Assembly (NCBI GenBank): GCA_963971285.1
Contig: OZ020254.1
Coordinates: 8,246,001 to 8,310,000 of the forward strand
Length of the DNA: 64,000 nt
DNA from: Astropecten irregularis
Taxonomy: Eukaryota > Echinodermata > Asteroidea > Paxillosida > Astropectinidae
Direction: 5' to 3'
Position 1 is the stretch's first letter; each line of letters begins with the position of its first letter. The notes beneath the pieces were generated by a model, which ran no database searches, was not told the DNA's origin, and worked only from the letters and a program-made list of their open reading frames with translations. Positions 37,330 through 49,900 of this stretch are shown here, one piece after another. A program made the position numbers and the translations under genes.

Positions 37330-39298
37330 TTAGAGTATGAGACACTTTTTTCTGTTAGAGTTTGAAATTTCTCCCTCAATACAGAGGCAATCGAGCTGAA
37401 ACTTGCACGAAATGTAGCCCCAGATGTACTCTACAGGAAAGTATGAGCTGTGCCAAATTCCAAAGTCATGTTCATGGCCGAAAATCCAAGTATAGCACCA
37501 CACGCTATGCGACAAAACGGCAGAGCACGCGGCAAAAAAAACCCTGCACTTAGACTATGAGACACTTTTTTCTGTTAGAGTTTGAAATTTCTCCCTCAAT
37601 ACAGAGGCAATCGAGCTGAAACTTGCACGAAATGTAGCCCCAGATGTTCTCTACAGGAAAGTATGAGCTGTGCCAAATTCCAAAGTCATGTTCATGGCCG
37701 AAAATCCAAGTATAGCACCACACGCTATGCGACAAAACGGCAGAGCAGTCGGCAGAAAAACTGCACTTAGACTATGAGACACTTTTTTCTGCTAGAGTTT
37801 GAAATTTCTCCCTCAATACTTAGGCAATCGAGCTGAAACTTGCACGAAATGTAGCCCCAGATGTTCTCTACAGGAAAGTATGAGCTGTGCCAAATTCCAA
37901 AGTCATGTTCATGGCCGAAAATCCAAATATAGCACCACACGCTATGCGACAAAACGGCAGAGCACGCGGCAAAAAAAACCCTGCACTTAGAGTATGAGAC
38001 ACTTTTTTCTGTTAGAGTTTGAAATTTCTCCCTCAATACAGAGGCAATCGAGCTGAAACTTGCACGAAATGTAGCCCCAGATGTACTCTACAGGAAAGTA
38101 TGAGCTGTGCCAAATTCAAAAGTCATGTTCATGGCCGAAAATCCAAATAAAGCACCACACGCTATGCGACAAAACGGCAGAGCACGCGGCAAAAAAAACC
38201 CTGCACTTAGAGTATGAGACACTTTTTTATGTTAGAGTTTGAAATTTCTTCCTCAATACTGAGGCAATCGAGCTGAAACTTGCACGAAATGTAGCCCCAG
38301 ATGTACTCTACAGGAAAGTATGAGCAGTGCCAAATTCCAAAGTCATGTTCATGGCCGAAAATCCAAGTATAGCACCACACGCTTTGCGACAAAACGGCAG
38401 AGCACGCGGAAAAAAAAACCTGCACTTAGACTATGAGACACTTTTTTCTGTTAGAGTTTGAAATTTCTCCCTCAATACTTATGCAATCGAACTGAAACTT
38501 GCACGAAATGTAGCCCCAGATGTACTCTACAGGAAAGTATGAGCCGTGCCAAATTCCAAAGTCAGGTTCATGGCCGAAAATCCAAGTATAGCACCACACG
38601 CTATGCGACAAAACGGCAGAGCAGTCGGCAGAAAAACTGCACTTAGACTATGAGACACTTTTTTCTGCTAGAGTTTGAAATTTCTCCCTCAATACTTAGG
38701 CAATCGAGCTGAAACTTGCACGAAATGTAGCCCCAGATGTACTCTACAGGAAAGTATGAGCTGTGCCAAATTCCAAAGTCATGTTCATGGCCGAAAATCC
38801 AAGTATAGCACCACACGCTTTGCGACAAAACGGCAGAGCACGCGGAAAAAAAAACCTGCACTTAGACTATGAGACACTTTTTTCTGTTAGAGTTTGAAAT
38901 TTCTCCCTCAATACTTATGCAATCGAACTGAAACTTGCACGAAATGTAGCCCCAGATGTACTCTACAGGAAAGTATGAGCCGTGCCAAATTCCAAAGTCA
39001 GGTTCATGGCCGAAAATCCAAGTATAGCACCACACGCTATGCGACAAAACGGCAGAGCAGTCGGCAGAAAAACTGCACTTAGACTATGAGACACTTTTTT
39101 CTGCTAGAGTTTGAAATTTCTCCCTCAATACTTAGGCAATCGAGCTGAAACTTGCACGAAATGTAGCCCCAGATGTACTCTACAGGAAAGTATGAGCTGT
39201 GCCAAATTCCAAAGTCATGTTCATGGCCGAAAATCCAAATAAAGCACCACACGCTATGCGACAAAACGGCAGAGCACGCGGCAAAAAAAACCCTGCAC
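37330..39298. repeat. 1969-bp HOR-B unit, copy 1 (9 monomers)
   Basis: Units 37330, 37550, 37767, 37987, 38207, 38426, 38643, 38862 and 39079 all recur exactly 1969 bp to the right. The copy contains the first AATAAA-bearing unit of the window (AATAAA at 38146-38151) and the first ttttttatg unit (38207). A smaller pair, 36673-37329 with 37330-37986 (657 bp), leads into it, so its first three units were already duplicated. Confidence 0.87.
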
Positions 39299-41267
39299 TT
39301 AGAGTATGAGACACTTTTTTCTGTTAGAGTTTGAAATTTCTCCCTCAATACAGAGGCAATCGAGCTGAAACTTGCACGAAATGTAGCCCCAGATGTACTC
39401 TACAGGAAAGTATGAGCTGTGCCAAATTCCAAAGTCATGTTCATGGTCGAAAATCCAAGTATAGCACCACACGCTATGCGACAAAACGGCAGAGCACGCG
39501 GCAAAAAAAACCCTGCACTTAGACTATGAGACACTTTTTTCTGTTAGAGTTTGAAATTTCTCCCTCAATACAGAGGCAATCGAGCTGAAACTTGCACGAA
39601 ATGTAGCCCCAGATGTTCTCTACAGGAAAGTATGAGCTGTGCCAAATTCCAAAGTCATGTTCATGGCCGAAAATCCAAGTATAGCACCACACGCTATGCG
39701 ACAAAACGGCAGAGCAGTCGGCAGAAAAACTGCACTTAGACTATGAGACACTTTTTTCTGCTAGAGTTTGAAATTTCTCCCTCAATACTTAGGCAATCGA
39801 GCTGAAACTTGCACGAAATGTAGCCCCAGATGTTCTCTACAGGAAAGTATGAGCTGTGCCAAATTCCAAAGTCATGTTCATGGCCGAAAATCCAAATATA
39901 GCACCACACGCTATGCGACAAAACGGCAGAGCACGCGGCAAAAAAAACCCTGCACTTAGAGTATGAGACACTTTTTTCTGTTAGAGTTTGAAATTTCTCC
40001 CTCAATACAGAGGCAATCGAGCTGAAACTTGCACGAAATGTAGCCCCAGATGTACTCTACAGGAAAGTATGAGCTGTGCCAAATTCAAAAGTCATGTTCA
40101 TGGCCGAAAATCCAAATAAAGCACCACACGCTATGCGACAAAACGGCAGAGCACGCGGCAAAAAAAACCCTGCACTTAGAGTATGAGACACTTTTTTATG
40201 TTAGAGTTTGAAATTTCTTCCTCAATACTGAGGCAATCGAGCTGAAACTTGCACGAAATGTAGCCCCAGATGTACTCTACAGGAAAGTATGAGCAGTGCC
40301 AAATTCCAAAGTCATGTTCATGGCCGAAAATCCAAGTATAGCACCACACGCTTTGCGACAAAACGGCAGAGCACGCGGAAAAAAAAACCTGCACTTAGAC
40401 TATGAGACACTTTTTTCTGTTAGAGTTTGAAATTTCTCCCTCAATACTTATGCAATCGAACTGAAACTTGCACGAAATGTAGCCCCAGATGTACTCTACA
40501 GGAAAGTATGAGCCGTGCCAAATTCCAAAGTCAGGTTCATGGCCGAAAATCCAAGTATAGCACCACACGCTATGCGACAAAACGGCAGAGCAGTCGGCAG
40601 AAAAACTGCACTTAGACTATGAGACACTTTTTTCTGCTAGAGTTTGAAATTTCTCCCTCAATACTTAGGCAATCGAGCTGAAACTTGCACGAAATGTAGC
40701 CCCAGATGTACTCTACAGGAAAGTATGAGCTGTGCCAAATTCCAAAGTCATGTTCATGGCCGAAAATCCAAGTATAGCACCACACGCTTTGCGACAAAAC
40801 GGCAGAGCACGCGGAAAAAAAAACCTGCACTTAGACTATGAGACACTTTTTTCTGTTAGAGTTTGAAATTTCTCCCTCAATACTTATGCAATCGAACTGA
40901 AACTTGCACGAAATGTAGCCCCAGATGTACTCTACAGGAAAGTATGAGCCGTGCCAAATTCCAAAGTCAGGTTCATGGCCGAAAATCCAAGTATAGCACC
41001 ACACGCTATGCGACAAAACGGCAGAGCAGTCGGCAGAAAAACTGCACTTAGACTATGAGACACTTTTTTCTGCTAGAGTTTGAAATTTCTCCCTCAATAC
41101 TTAGGCAATCGAGCTGAAACTTGCACGAAATGTAGCCCCAGATGTACTCTACAGGAAAGTATGAGCTGTGCCAAATTCCAAAGTCATGTTCATGGCCGAA
41201 AATCCAAATAAAGCACCACACGCTATGCGACAAAACGGCAGAGCACGCGGCAAAAAAAACCCTGCAC
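39299..41267. repeat. 1969-bp HOR-B unit, copy 2
   Basis: This is the immediate repeat of the preceding nine units. It includes the rare ttcaaaagtc and ccaaataaagc combination at about 40083-40120. A visible difference is catggtcga near 39446 in place of catggccga. The following unit (41268) diverges from the expected third copy at about 41320, where ttcttcctc and actgagg replace ttctccctc and acagagg. Confidence 0.87.
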
Positions 41268-44200
41268 TTAGAGTATGAGACACTTTTTTCTGTTAGAGTT
41301 TGAAATTTCTTCCTCAATACTGAGGCAATCGAGCTGAAACTTGCACGAAATGTAGCCCCAGATGTACTCTACAGGAAAGTATGAGCAGTGCCAAATTCCA
41401 AAGTCATGTTCATGGCCGAAAATCCAAGTATAGCACCACACGCTTTGCGACAAAACGGCAGAGCACGCGGAAAAAAAAACCTGCACTAAGACTATGAGAC
41501 ACTTTTTTCTGTTAGAGTTTGAAATTTCTCCCTCAATACTTATGCAATCGAACTGAAACTTGCACGAATTGTAGCCCCAGATGTACTCTACAGGAAAGTA
41601 TGAGCCGTGCCAAATTCCAAAGTCAGGTTCATGGCCGAAAATCCAAGTATAGCACCACACGCTATGCGACAAAACGGCAGAGCACGCGGCAAAAAAAAAC
41701 CTGCACTTAGACTATGAGACACTTTTTTCTGTTAGAGTTTGAAATTTCTCCCTCAATACAGAGGCAATCGAGCTGAAACTTGCACGAAATGTAGCCCCAG
41801 ATGTTCTCTACAGGAAAGTATGAGCTGTGCCAAATTCCAAAGTCATGTTCATGGCCGAAAATCCAAGTATAGCACCACACGCTATGCGACAAAACGGCAG
41901 AGCAGTCGGCAGAAAAACTGCACTTAGACTATGAGACACATTTTTCTGCTAGAGTTTGAAATTTCTCCCTCAATACTTAGGCAATCGAGCTGAAACTTGC
42001 ACGAAATGTAGCCCCAGATGCTCCCTACAGGAAAGTATGAGCTGTGCCAAATTCCAAAGTCATGTTCATGGCCGAAAATCCAAGTATAGCACCACACGCT
42101 ATGCGACAAAACGGCAGAGCAGTCGGCAGAAAAACTGCACTTAGACTATGAGACACTTTTTTCTGCTAGAGTTTGAAATTTCTCCCTCAATACTTAGGCA
42201 ATCGAGCTGAAACTTGCACGAAATGTAGCCCCAGATGATGTCTACAGGAAAGTATGAGCTGTGCCAAATTCCAAAGTCATGTTCATGGCCGAAAATCCAA
42301 GTATAGCACCACACGCTATGCGACAAAACGGCAGAGCACACGGCAAAAAAAACCCTGCACTTAGAGTATGAGACACTTTTTTCTGTTAGAGTTTGAAATT
42401 TCTCCCTCAATACAGAGGCAATCGAGCTGAAACTTGCACGAAATGTAGCCCCAGATGTACTCTAAATGAAAGTATGAGCTGTGCCAAATTCCAAAGTCAT
42501 GTTCATGGCCGAAAATCCAAGTATAGCACCACACGCTATGCGACAAAACGGCAGAGCAGTCGGCAGAAAAACTGCACTTAGACTATGAGACACTTTTTTC
42601 TGCTAGAGTTTGAAATTTCTCCCTCAATACTTAGGCAATCGAGCTGAAACTTGCACGAAATGTAGCCCCAGATGATGTCTACAGGAAAGTATGAGCTGTG
42701 CCAAATTCCAAAGTCATGTTCATGGCCGAAAATCCAAGTATAGCACCACACGCTATGCGACAAAACGGCAGAGCACACGGCAAAAAAAAACCTGCACTTA
42801 GAGTATGAGACACTTTTTTCTGTTAGAGTTTGAAATTTCTCCCTCAATACAGAGGCAATCGAGCTGAAACTTGCACGAAATGTAGCCCCAGATGTACTCT
42901 AAATGAAAGTATGAGCTGTGCCAAATTCCAAAGTCATGTTCATGGCCGAAAATCCAAGTATAGCACCACACGCTATGCGACAAAACGGCAGAGCAGTCGG
43001 CAGAAAAACTGCACTTAGACTATGAGACACTTTTTTCTGCTAGAGTTTGAAATTTCTCCCTCAATACTTAGGCAATCGAGCTGAAACTTGCACGAAATGT
43101 AGCCCCAGATGTACTCTACAGGAAAGTATGAGCTGTGCCAAATTCCAAAGTCATGTTCATGGCCGAAAATCCAAATAAAGCACCACACGCTATGCGACAA
43201 AACGGCAGAGCACGCGGCAAAAAAAAACCTGCACTTAGAGTATGAGAAACTTTTTTATGTTAGAGTTTGAAATTTCTTCCTCAATACTGAGGCAATCGAG
43301 CTGAAACTTGCACGAAATGTAGCCCCAGATGTACTCTACAGGAAAGTTTGAGCAGTGCCAAATTCCAAAGTCATGTTCATGGCCGAAAATCCAAGTATAG
43401 CACCACACGCTTTGCGACAAAACGGCAGAGCACGCGGAAAAAAAAACCTGCACTTAGACTATGAGACACTTTTTTCTGTTAGAGTTTGAAATTTCTCCCT
43501 CAATACTTATGCAATCGAACTGAAACTTGCACGAAATGTAGCCCCAGATGTACTCTACAGGAAAGTATGAGCCGTGCCAAATTCCAAAGTCATGTTCATG
43601 GCCGAAAATCCAAGTATAGCACCACACGCTATGCGACAAAACGGCAGAGCAGTCGGCAGAAAAACTGCACTTAGACTATGAGACACATTTTTCTGCTAGA
43701 GTTTGAAATTTCTCCCTCAATACTTAGGCAATCGAGCTGAAACTTGCACGAAATGTAGCCCCAGATGCTCCCTACAGGAAAGTATGAGCTGTGCCAAATT
43801 CCAAAGTCATGTTCATGGCCGAAAATCCAAGTATAGCACCACACGCTATGCGACAAAACGGCAGAGCAGTCGGCAGAAAAACTGCACTTAGACTATGAGA
43901 CACTTTTTTCTGCTAGAGTTTGAAATTTCTCCCTCAATACTTAGGCAATCGAGCTGAAACTTGCACGAAATGTAGCCCCAGATGATGTCTACAGGAAAGT
44001 ATGAGCTGTGCCAAATTCCAAAGTCATGTTCATGGCCGAAAATCCAAGTATAGCACCACACGCTATGCGACAAAACGGCAGAGCAGTCGGCAGAAAAACT
44101 GCACTTAGACTATGAGACACTTTTTTCTGCTAGAGTTTGAAATTTCTCCCTCAATACTTAGGCAATCGAGCTGAAACTTGCACGAAATGTAGCCCCAGAT

Positions 44201-44324
44201 GTACTCTACAGGAAAGTATGAGCTGTGCCAAATTCCAAAGTCATGTTCATGGCCGAAAATCCAAATAAAGCACCACACGCTATGCGACAAAACGGCAGAG
44301 CACGCGGCAAAAAAAACCCTGCAC

Positions 44325-46944
44325 TTAGAGTATGAGACACTTTTTTATGTTAGAGTTTGAAATTTCTTCCTCAATACTGAGGCAATCGAGCTGAAACTTG
44401 CACGAAATGTAGCCCCAGATGTACTCTACAGGAAAGTATGAGCAGTGCCAAATTCCAAAGTCATGTTCATGGCCGAAAATCCAAGTATAGCACCACACGC
44501 TTTGCGACAAAACGGCAGAGCACGCGGAAAAAAAAACCTGCACTTAGACTATGAGACACTTTTTTCTGTTAGAGTTTGAAATTTCTCCCTCAATACTTAT
44601 GCAATCGAACTGAAACTTGCACGAAATGTAGCCCCAGATGTACTCTACAGGAAAGTATGAGCCGTGCCAAATTCCAAAGTCAGGTTCATGGCCGAAAATC
44701 CAAGTATAGCACCACACGCTATGCGACAAAACGGCAGAGCACGCGGCAAAAAAAAACCTGCACTTAGACTATGAGACACTTTTTTCTGTTAGAGTTTGAA
44801 ATTTCTCCCTCAATACAGAGGCAATCGAGCTGAAACTTGCACGAAATGTAGCCCCAGATGTTCTCTACAGGAAAGTATGAGCTGTGCCAAATTCCAAAGT
44901 CATGTTCATGGCCGAAAATCCAAGTATAGCACCACACGCTATGCGACAAAACGGCAGAGCAGTCGGCAGAAAAACTGCACTTAGACTATGAGACACATTT
45001 TTCTGCTAGAGTTTGAAATTTCTCCCTCAATACTTAGGCAATCGAGCTGAAACTTGCACGAAATGTAGCCCCAGATGCTCCCTACAGGAAAGTATGAGCT
45101 GTGCCAAATTCCAAAGTCATGTTCATGGCCGAAAATCCAAGTATAGCACCACACGCTATGCGACAAAACGGCAGAGCAGTCGGCAGAAAAACTGCACTTA
45201 GACTATGAGACACTTTTTTCTGCTAGAGTTTGAAATTTCTCCCTCAATACTTAGGCAATCGAGCTGAAACTTGCACGAAATGTAGCCCCAGATGTACTCT
45301 ACAGGAAAGTATGAGCAGTGCCAAATTCCAAAGTCATGTTCATGGCCGAAAATCCAAGTATAGCACCACACGCTATGCGACAAAACGGCAGAGCAGTCGG
45401 CAGAAAAACTGCACTTAGACTATGAGACACTTTTTTCTGCTAGAGTTTGAAATTTCTCCCTCAATACTTAGGCAATCGAGCTGAAACTTGCACGAAATGT
45501 AGCCCCAGATGATGTCTACAGGAAAGTATGAGCTGTGCCAAATTCCAAAGTCATGTTCATGGCCGAAAATCCAAATAAAGCACCACACGCTATGCGACAA
45601 AACGGCAGAGCACGCGGCAAAAAAAACCCTGCACTTAGAGTATGAGACACTTTTTTATGTTAGAGTTTGAAATTTCTTCCTCAATACTGAGGCAATCGAG
45701 CTGAAACTTGCACGAAATGTAGCCCCAGATGTACTCTACAGGAAAGTATGAGCAGTGCCAAATTCCAAAGTCATGTTCATGGCCGAAAATCCAAGTATAG
45801 CACCACACGCTTTGCGACAAAACGGCAGAGCACGCGGAAAAAAAAACCTGCACTTAGACTATGAGACACTTTTTTCTGTTAGAGTTTGAAATTTCTCCCT
45901 CAATACTTATGCAATCGAACTGAAACTTGCACGAAATGTAGCCCCAGATGTACTCTACAGGAAAGTATGAGCCGTGCCAAATTCCAAAGTCAGGTTCATG
46001 GCCGAAAATCCAAGTATAGCACCACACGCTATGCGACAAAACGGCAGAGCACGCGGCAAAAAAAAACCTGCACTTAGACTATGAGACACTTTTTTCTGTT
46101 AGAGTTTGAAATTTCTCCCTCAATACAGAGGCAATCGAGCTGAAACTTGCACGAAATGTAGCCCCAGATGTTCTCTACAGGAAAGTATGAGCTGTGCCAA
46201 ATTCCAAAGTCATGTTCATGGCCGAAAATCCAAGTATAGCACCACACGCTATGCGACAAAACGGCAGAGCAGTCGGCAGAAAAACTGCACTTAGACTATG
46301 AGACACATTTTTCTGCTAGAGTTTGAAATTTCTCCCTCAATACTTAGGCAATCGAGCTGAAACTTGCACGAAATGTAGCCCCAGATGCTCCCTACAGGAA
46401 AGTATGAGCTGTGCCAAATTCCAAAGTCATGTTCATGGCCGAAAATCCAAGTATAGCACCACACGCTATGCGACAAAACGGCAGAGCAGTCGGCAGAAAA
46501 ACTGCACTTAGACTATGAGACACTTTTTTCTGCTAGAGTTTGAAATTTCTCCCTCAATACTTAGGCAATCGAGCTGAAACTTGCACGAAATGTAGCCCCA
46601 GATGTACTCTACAGGAAAGTATGAGCAGTGCCAAATTCCAAAGTCATGTTCATGGCCGAAAATCCAAGTATAGCACCACACGCTATGCGACAAAACGGCA
46701 GAGCAGTCGGCAGAAAAACTGCACTTAGACTATGAGACACTTTTTTCTGCTAGAGTTTGAAATTTCTCCCTCAATACTTAGGCAATCGAGCTGAAACTTG
46801 CACGAAATGTAGCCCCAGATGATGTCTACAGGAAAGTATGAGCTGTGCCAAATTCCAAAGTCATGTTCATGGCCGAAAATCCAAGTATAGCACCACACGC
46901 TATGCGACAAAAAAGGAGAGCACACGGCAAAAAAAAACCTGCAC
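44325..46944. repeat. 1310-bp tandem duplication (6 monomers each)
   Basis: Units 44325, 44544, 44764, 44981 and 45198 match 45635, 45854, 46074, 46291 and 46508 at a constant 1310-bp offset. The sixth units (45415 and 46725) share gatgatgtctac but differ afterwards: the first has the AATAAA form, while the second has aagtatagc and an unusual caaaaaaggagagc tail near 46911. The tract from 45635 also matches from 47382 on at an offset of 1747 bp over four units. Confidence 0.82.
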
Positions 46945-49900
46945 TTAGAGTATGAGACACTTTTTTCTGTTAGAGTTTGAAATTTCTCCCTCAATACAGA
47001 GGCAATCGAGCTGAAACTTGCACGAAATGTAGCCCCAGATGTACTCTAAATGAAAGTATGAGCTGTGCCAAATTCCAAAGTCATGTTCATGGCCGAAAAT
47101 CCAAGTATAGCACCACACGCTATGCGACAAAACGGCAGAGCAGTCGGCAGAAAAACTGCACTTAGACTATGAGACACTTTTTTCTGCTAGAGTTTGAAAT
47201 TTCTCCCTCAATACTTAGGCAATCGAGCTGAAACTTGCACGAAATGTAGCCCCAGATGTACTCTACAGGAAAGTATGAGCTGTGCCAAATTCCAAAGTCA
47301 TGTTCATGGCCGAAAATCCAAATAAAGCACCACACGCTATGCGACAAAACGGCAGAGCACGCGGCAAAAAAAACCCTGCACTTAGAGTATGAGACACTTT
47401 TTTATGTTAGAGTTTGAAATTTCTTCCTCAATACTGAGGCAATCGAGCTGAAACTTGCACGAAATGTAGCCCCAGATGTACTCTACAGGAAAGTATGAGC
47501 AGTGCCAAATTCCAAAGTCATGTTCATGGCCGAAAATCCAAGTATAGCACCACACGCTTTGCGACAAAACGGCAGAGCACGCGGAAAAAAAACCCTGCAC
47601 TTAGACTATGAGACACTTTTTTCTGTTAGAGTTTGAAATTTCTCCCTCAATACTTATGCAATCGAACTGAAACTTGCACGAAATGTAGCCCCAGATGTAC
47701 TCTACAGGAAAGTATGAGCCGTGCCAAATTCCAAAGTCAGGTTCATGGCCGAAAATCCAAGTATAGCACCACACGCTATGCGACAAAACGGCAGAGCACG
47801 CGGCAAAAAAAACCCTGCACTTAGACTATGAGACACTTTTTTCTGTTAGAGTTTGAAATTTCTCCCTCAATACAGAGGCAATCGAGCTGAAACTTGCACG
47901 AAATGTAGCCCCAGATGTTCTCTACAGGAAAGTATGAGCTGTGCCAAATTCCAAAGTCATGTTCATGGCCGAAAATCCAAGTATAGCACCACACGCTATG
48001 CGACAAAACGGCAGAGCAGTCGGCAGAAAAACTGCACTTAGACTATGAGACACATTTTTCTGCTAGAGTTTGAAATTTCTCCCTCAATACTTAGGCAATC
48101 GAGCTGAAACTTGCACGAAATGTAGCCCCAGATGCTCCCTACAGGAAAGTATGAGCTGTGCCAAATTCCAAAGTCATGTTCATGGCCGAAAATCCAAGTA
48201 TAGCACCACACGCTATGCGACAAAACGGCAGAGCAGTCGGCAGAAAAACTGCACTTAGACTATGAGACACTTTTTTCTGCTAGAGTTTGAAATTTCTCCC
48301 TCAATACTTAGGCAATCGAGCTGAAACTTGCACGAAATGTAGCCCCAGATGATGTCTACAGGAAAGTATGAGCTGTGCCAAATTCCAAAGTCATGTTCAT
48401 GGCCGAAAATCCAAGTATAGCACCACACGCTATGCGACAAAACGGCAGAGCACACGGCAAAAAAAAACCTGCACTTAGAGTATGAGACACTTTTTTCTGT
48501 TAGAGTTTGAAATTTCTCCCTCAATACAGAGGCAATCGAGCTGAAACTTGCACGAAATGTAGCCCCAGATGTACTCTAAATGAAAGTATGAGCTGTGCCA
48601 AATTCCAAAGTCATGTTCATGGCCGAAAATCCAAGTATAGCACCACACGCTATGCGACAAAACGGCAGAGCAGTCGGCAGAAAAACTGCACTTAGACTAT
48701 GAGACACTTTTTTCTGCTAGAGTTTGAAATTTCTCCCTCAATACTTAGGCAATCGAGCTGAAACTTGCACGAAATGTAGCCCCAGATGCTCTCTACAGGA
48801 AAGTATGAGCTGTGCCAAATTCCAAAGTCATGTTCATGGCCGAAAATCCAAGTATAGCACCACACGCTATGCGACAAAACGGCAGAGCAGTCGGCAGAAA
48901 AACTGCACTTAGACTATGAGACACTTTTTTCTGCTAGAGTTTGAAATTTCTCCCTCAATACTTAGGCAATCGAGCTGAAACTTGCACGAAATGTAGCCCC
49001 AGATGTTCTCTACAGGAAAGTATGAGCTGTGCCAAATTCCAAAGTCATGTTCATGGCCGAAAATCCAAGTATAGCACCACACGCTATGCGACAAAACGGC
49101 AGAGCACACTGCAAAAAAAAACCTGCACTTAGAGTATGAGACACTTTTTTCTGTTAGAGTTTGAAATTTCTCCCTCAATACAGAGGTAATCGAGCTGAAA
49201 CTTGCACGAAATGTAGCCCCAGATGTACTCTAAATGAAAGTATGAGCTGTGCCAAATTCCAAAGTCATGTTCATGGCCGAAAATCCAAGTATAGCACCAC
49301 ACGCTATGCGACAAAACGGCAGAGCAGTCGGCAGAAAAACTGCACTTAGACTATGAGACACTTTTTTCTGCTAGAGTTTGAAATTTCTCCCTCAATACTT
49401 AGGCAATCGAGCTGAAACTTGCACGAAATGTAGCCCCAGATGTTCTCTACAGGAAAGTATGAGCTGTGCCAAATTCCAAAGTCATGTTCATGGCCGAAAA
49501 TCCAAATATAGCACCACACGCTATGCGACAAAACGGCAGAGCACGCGGAAAAAAAAACCCTGCACTTAGAGTATGAGACACTTTTTTCTGTTAGAGTTTG
49601 AAATTTCTCCCTCAATACAGAGGCAATCGAGCTGAAACTTGCACGAAATGTAGCCCCAGATGTACTCTACAGGAAAGTATGAGCTGTGCCAAATTCCAAA
49701 GTCATGTTCATGGCCGAAAATCCAAATAAAGCACCACACGCTATGCGACAAAACGGCAGAGCACGCGGCAAAAAAAACCCTGCACTTAGAGTATGAGACA
49801 CTTTTTTATGTTAGAGTTTGAAATTTCTTCCTCAATACTGAGGCAATCGAGCTGAAACTTGCACGAAATGTAGCCCCAGATGTACTCTACAGGAAAGTAT

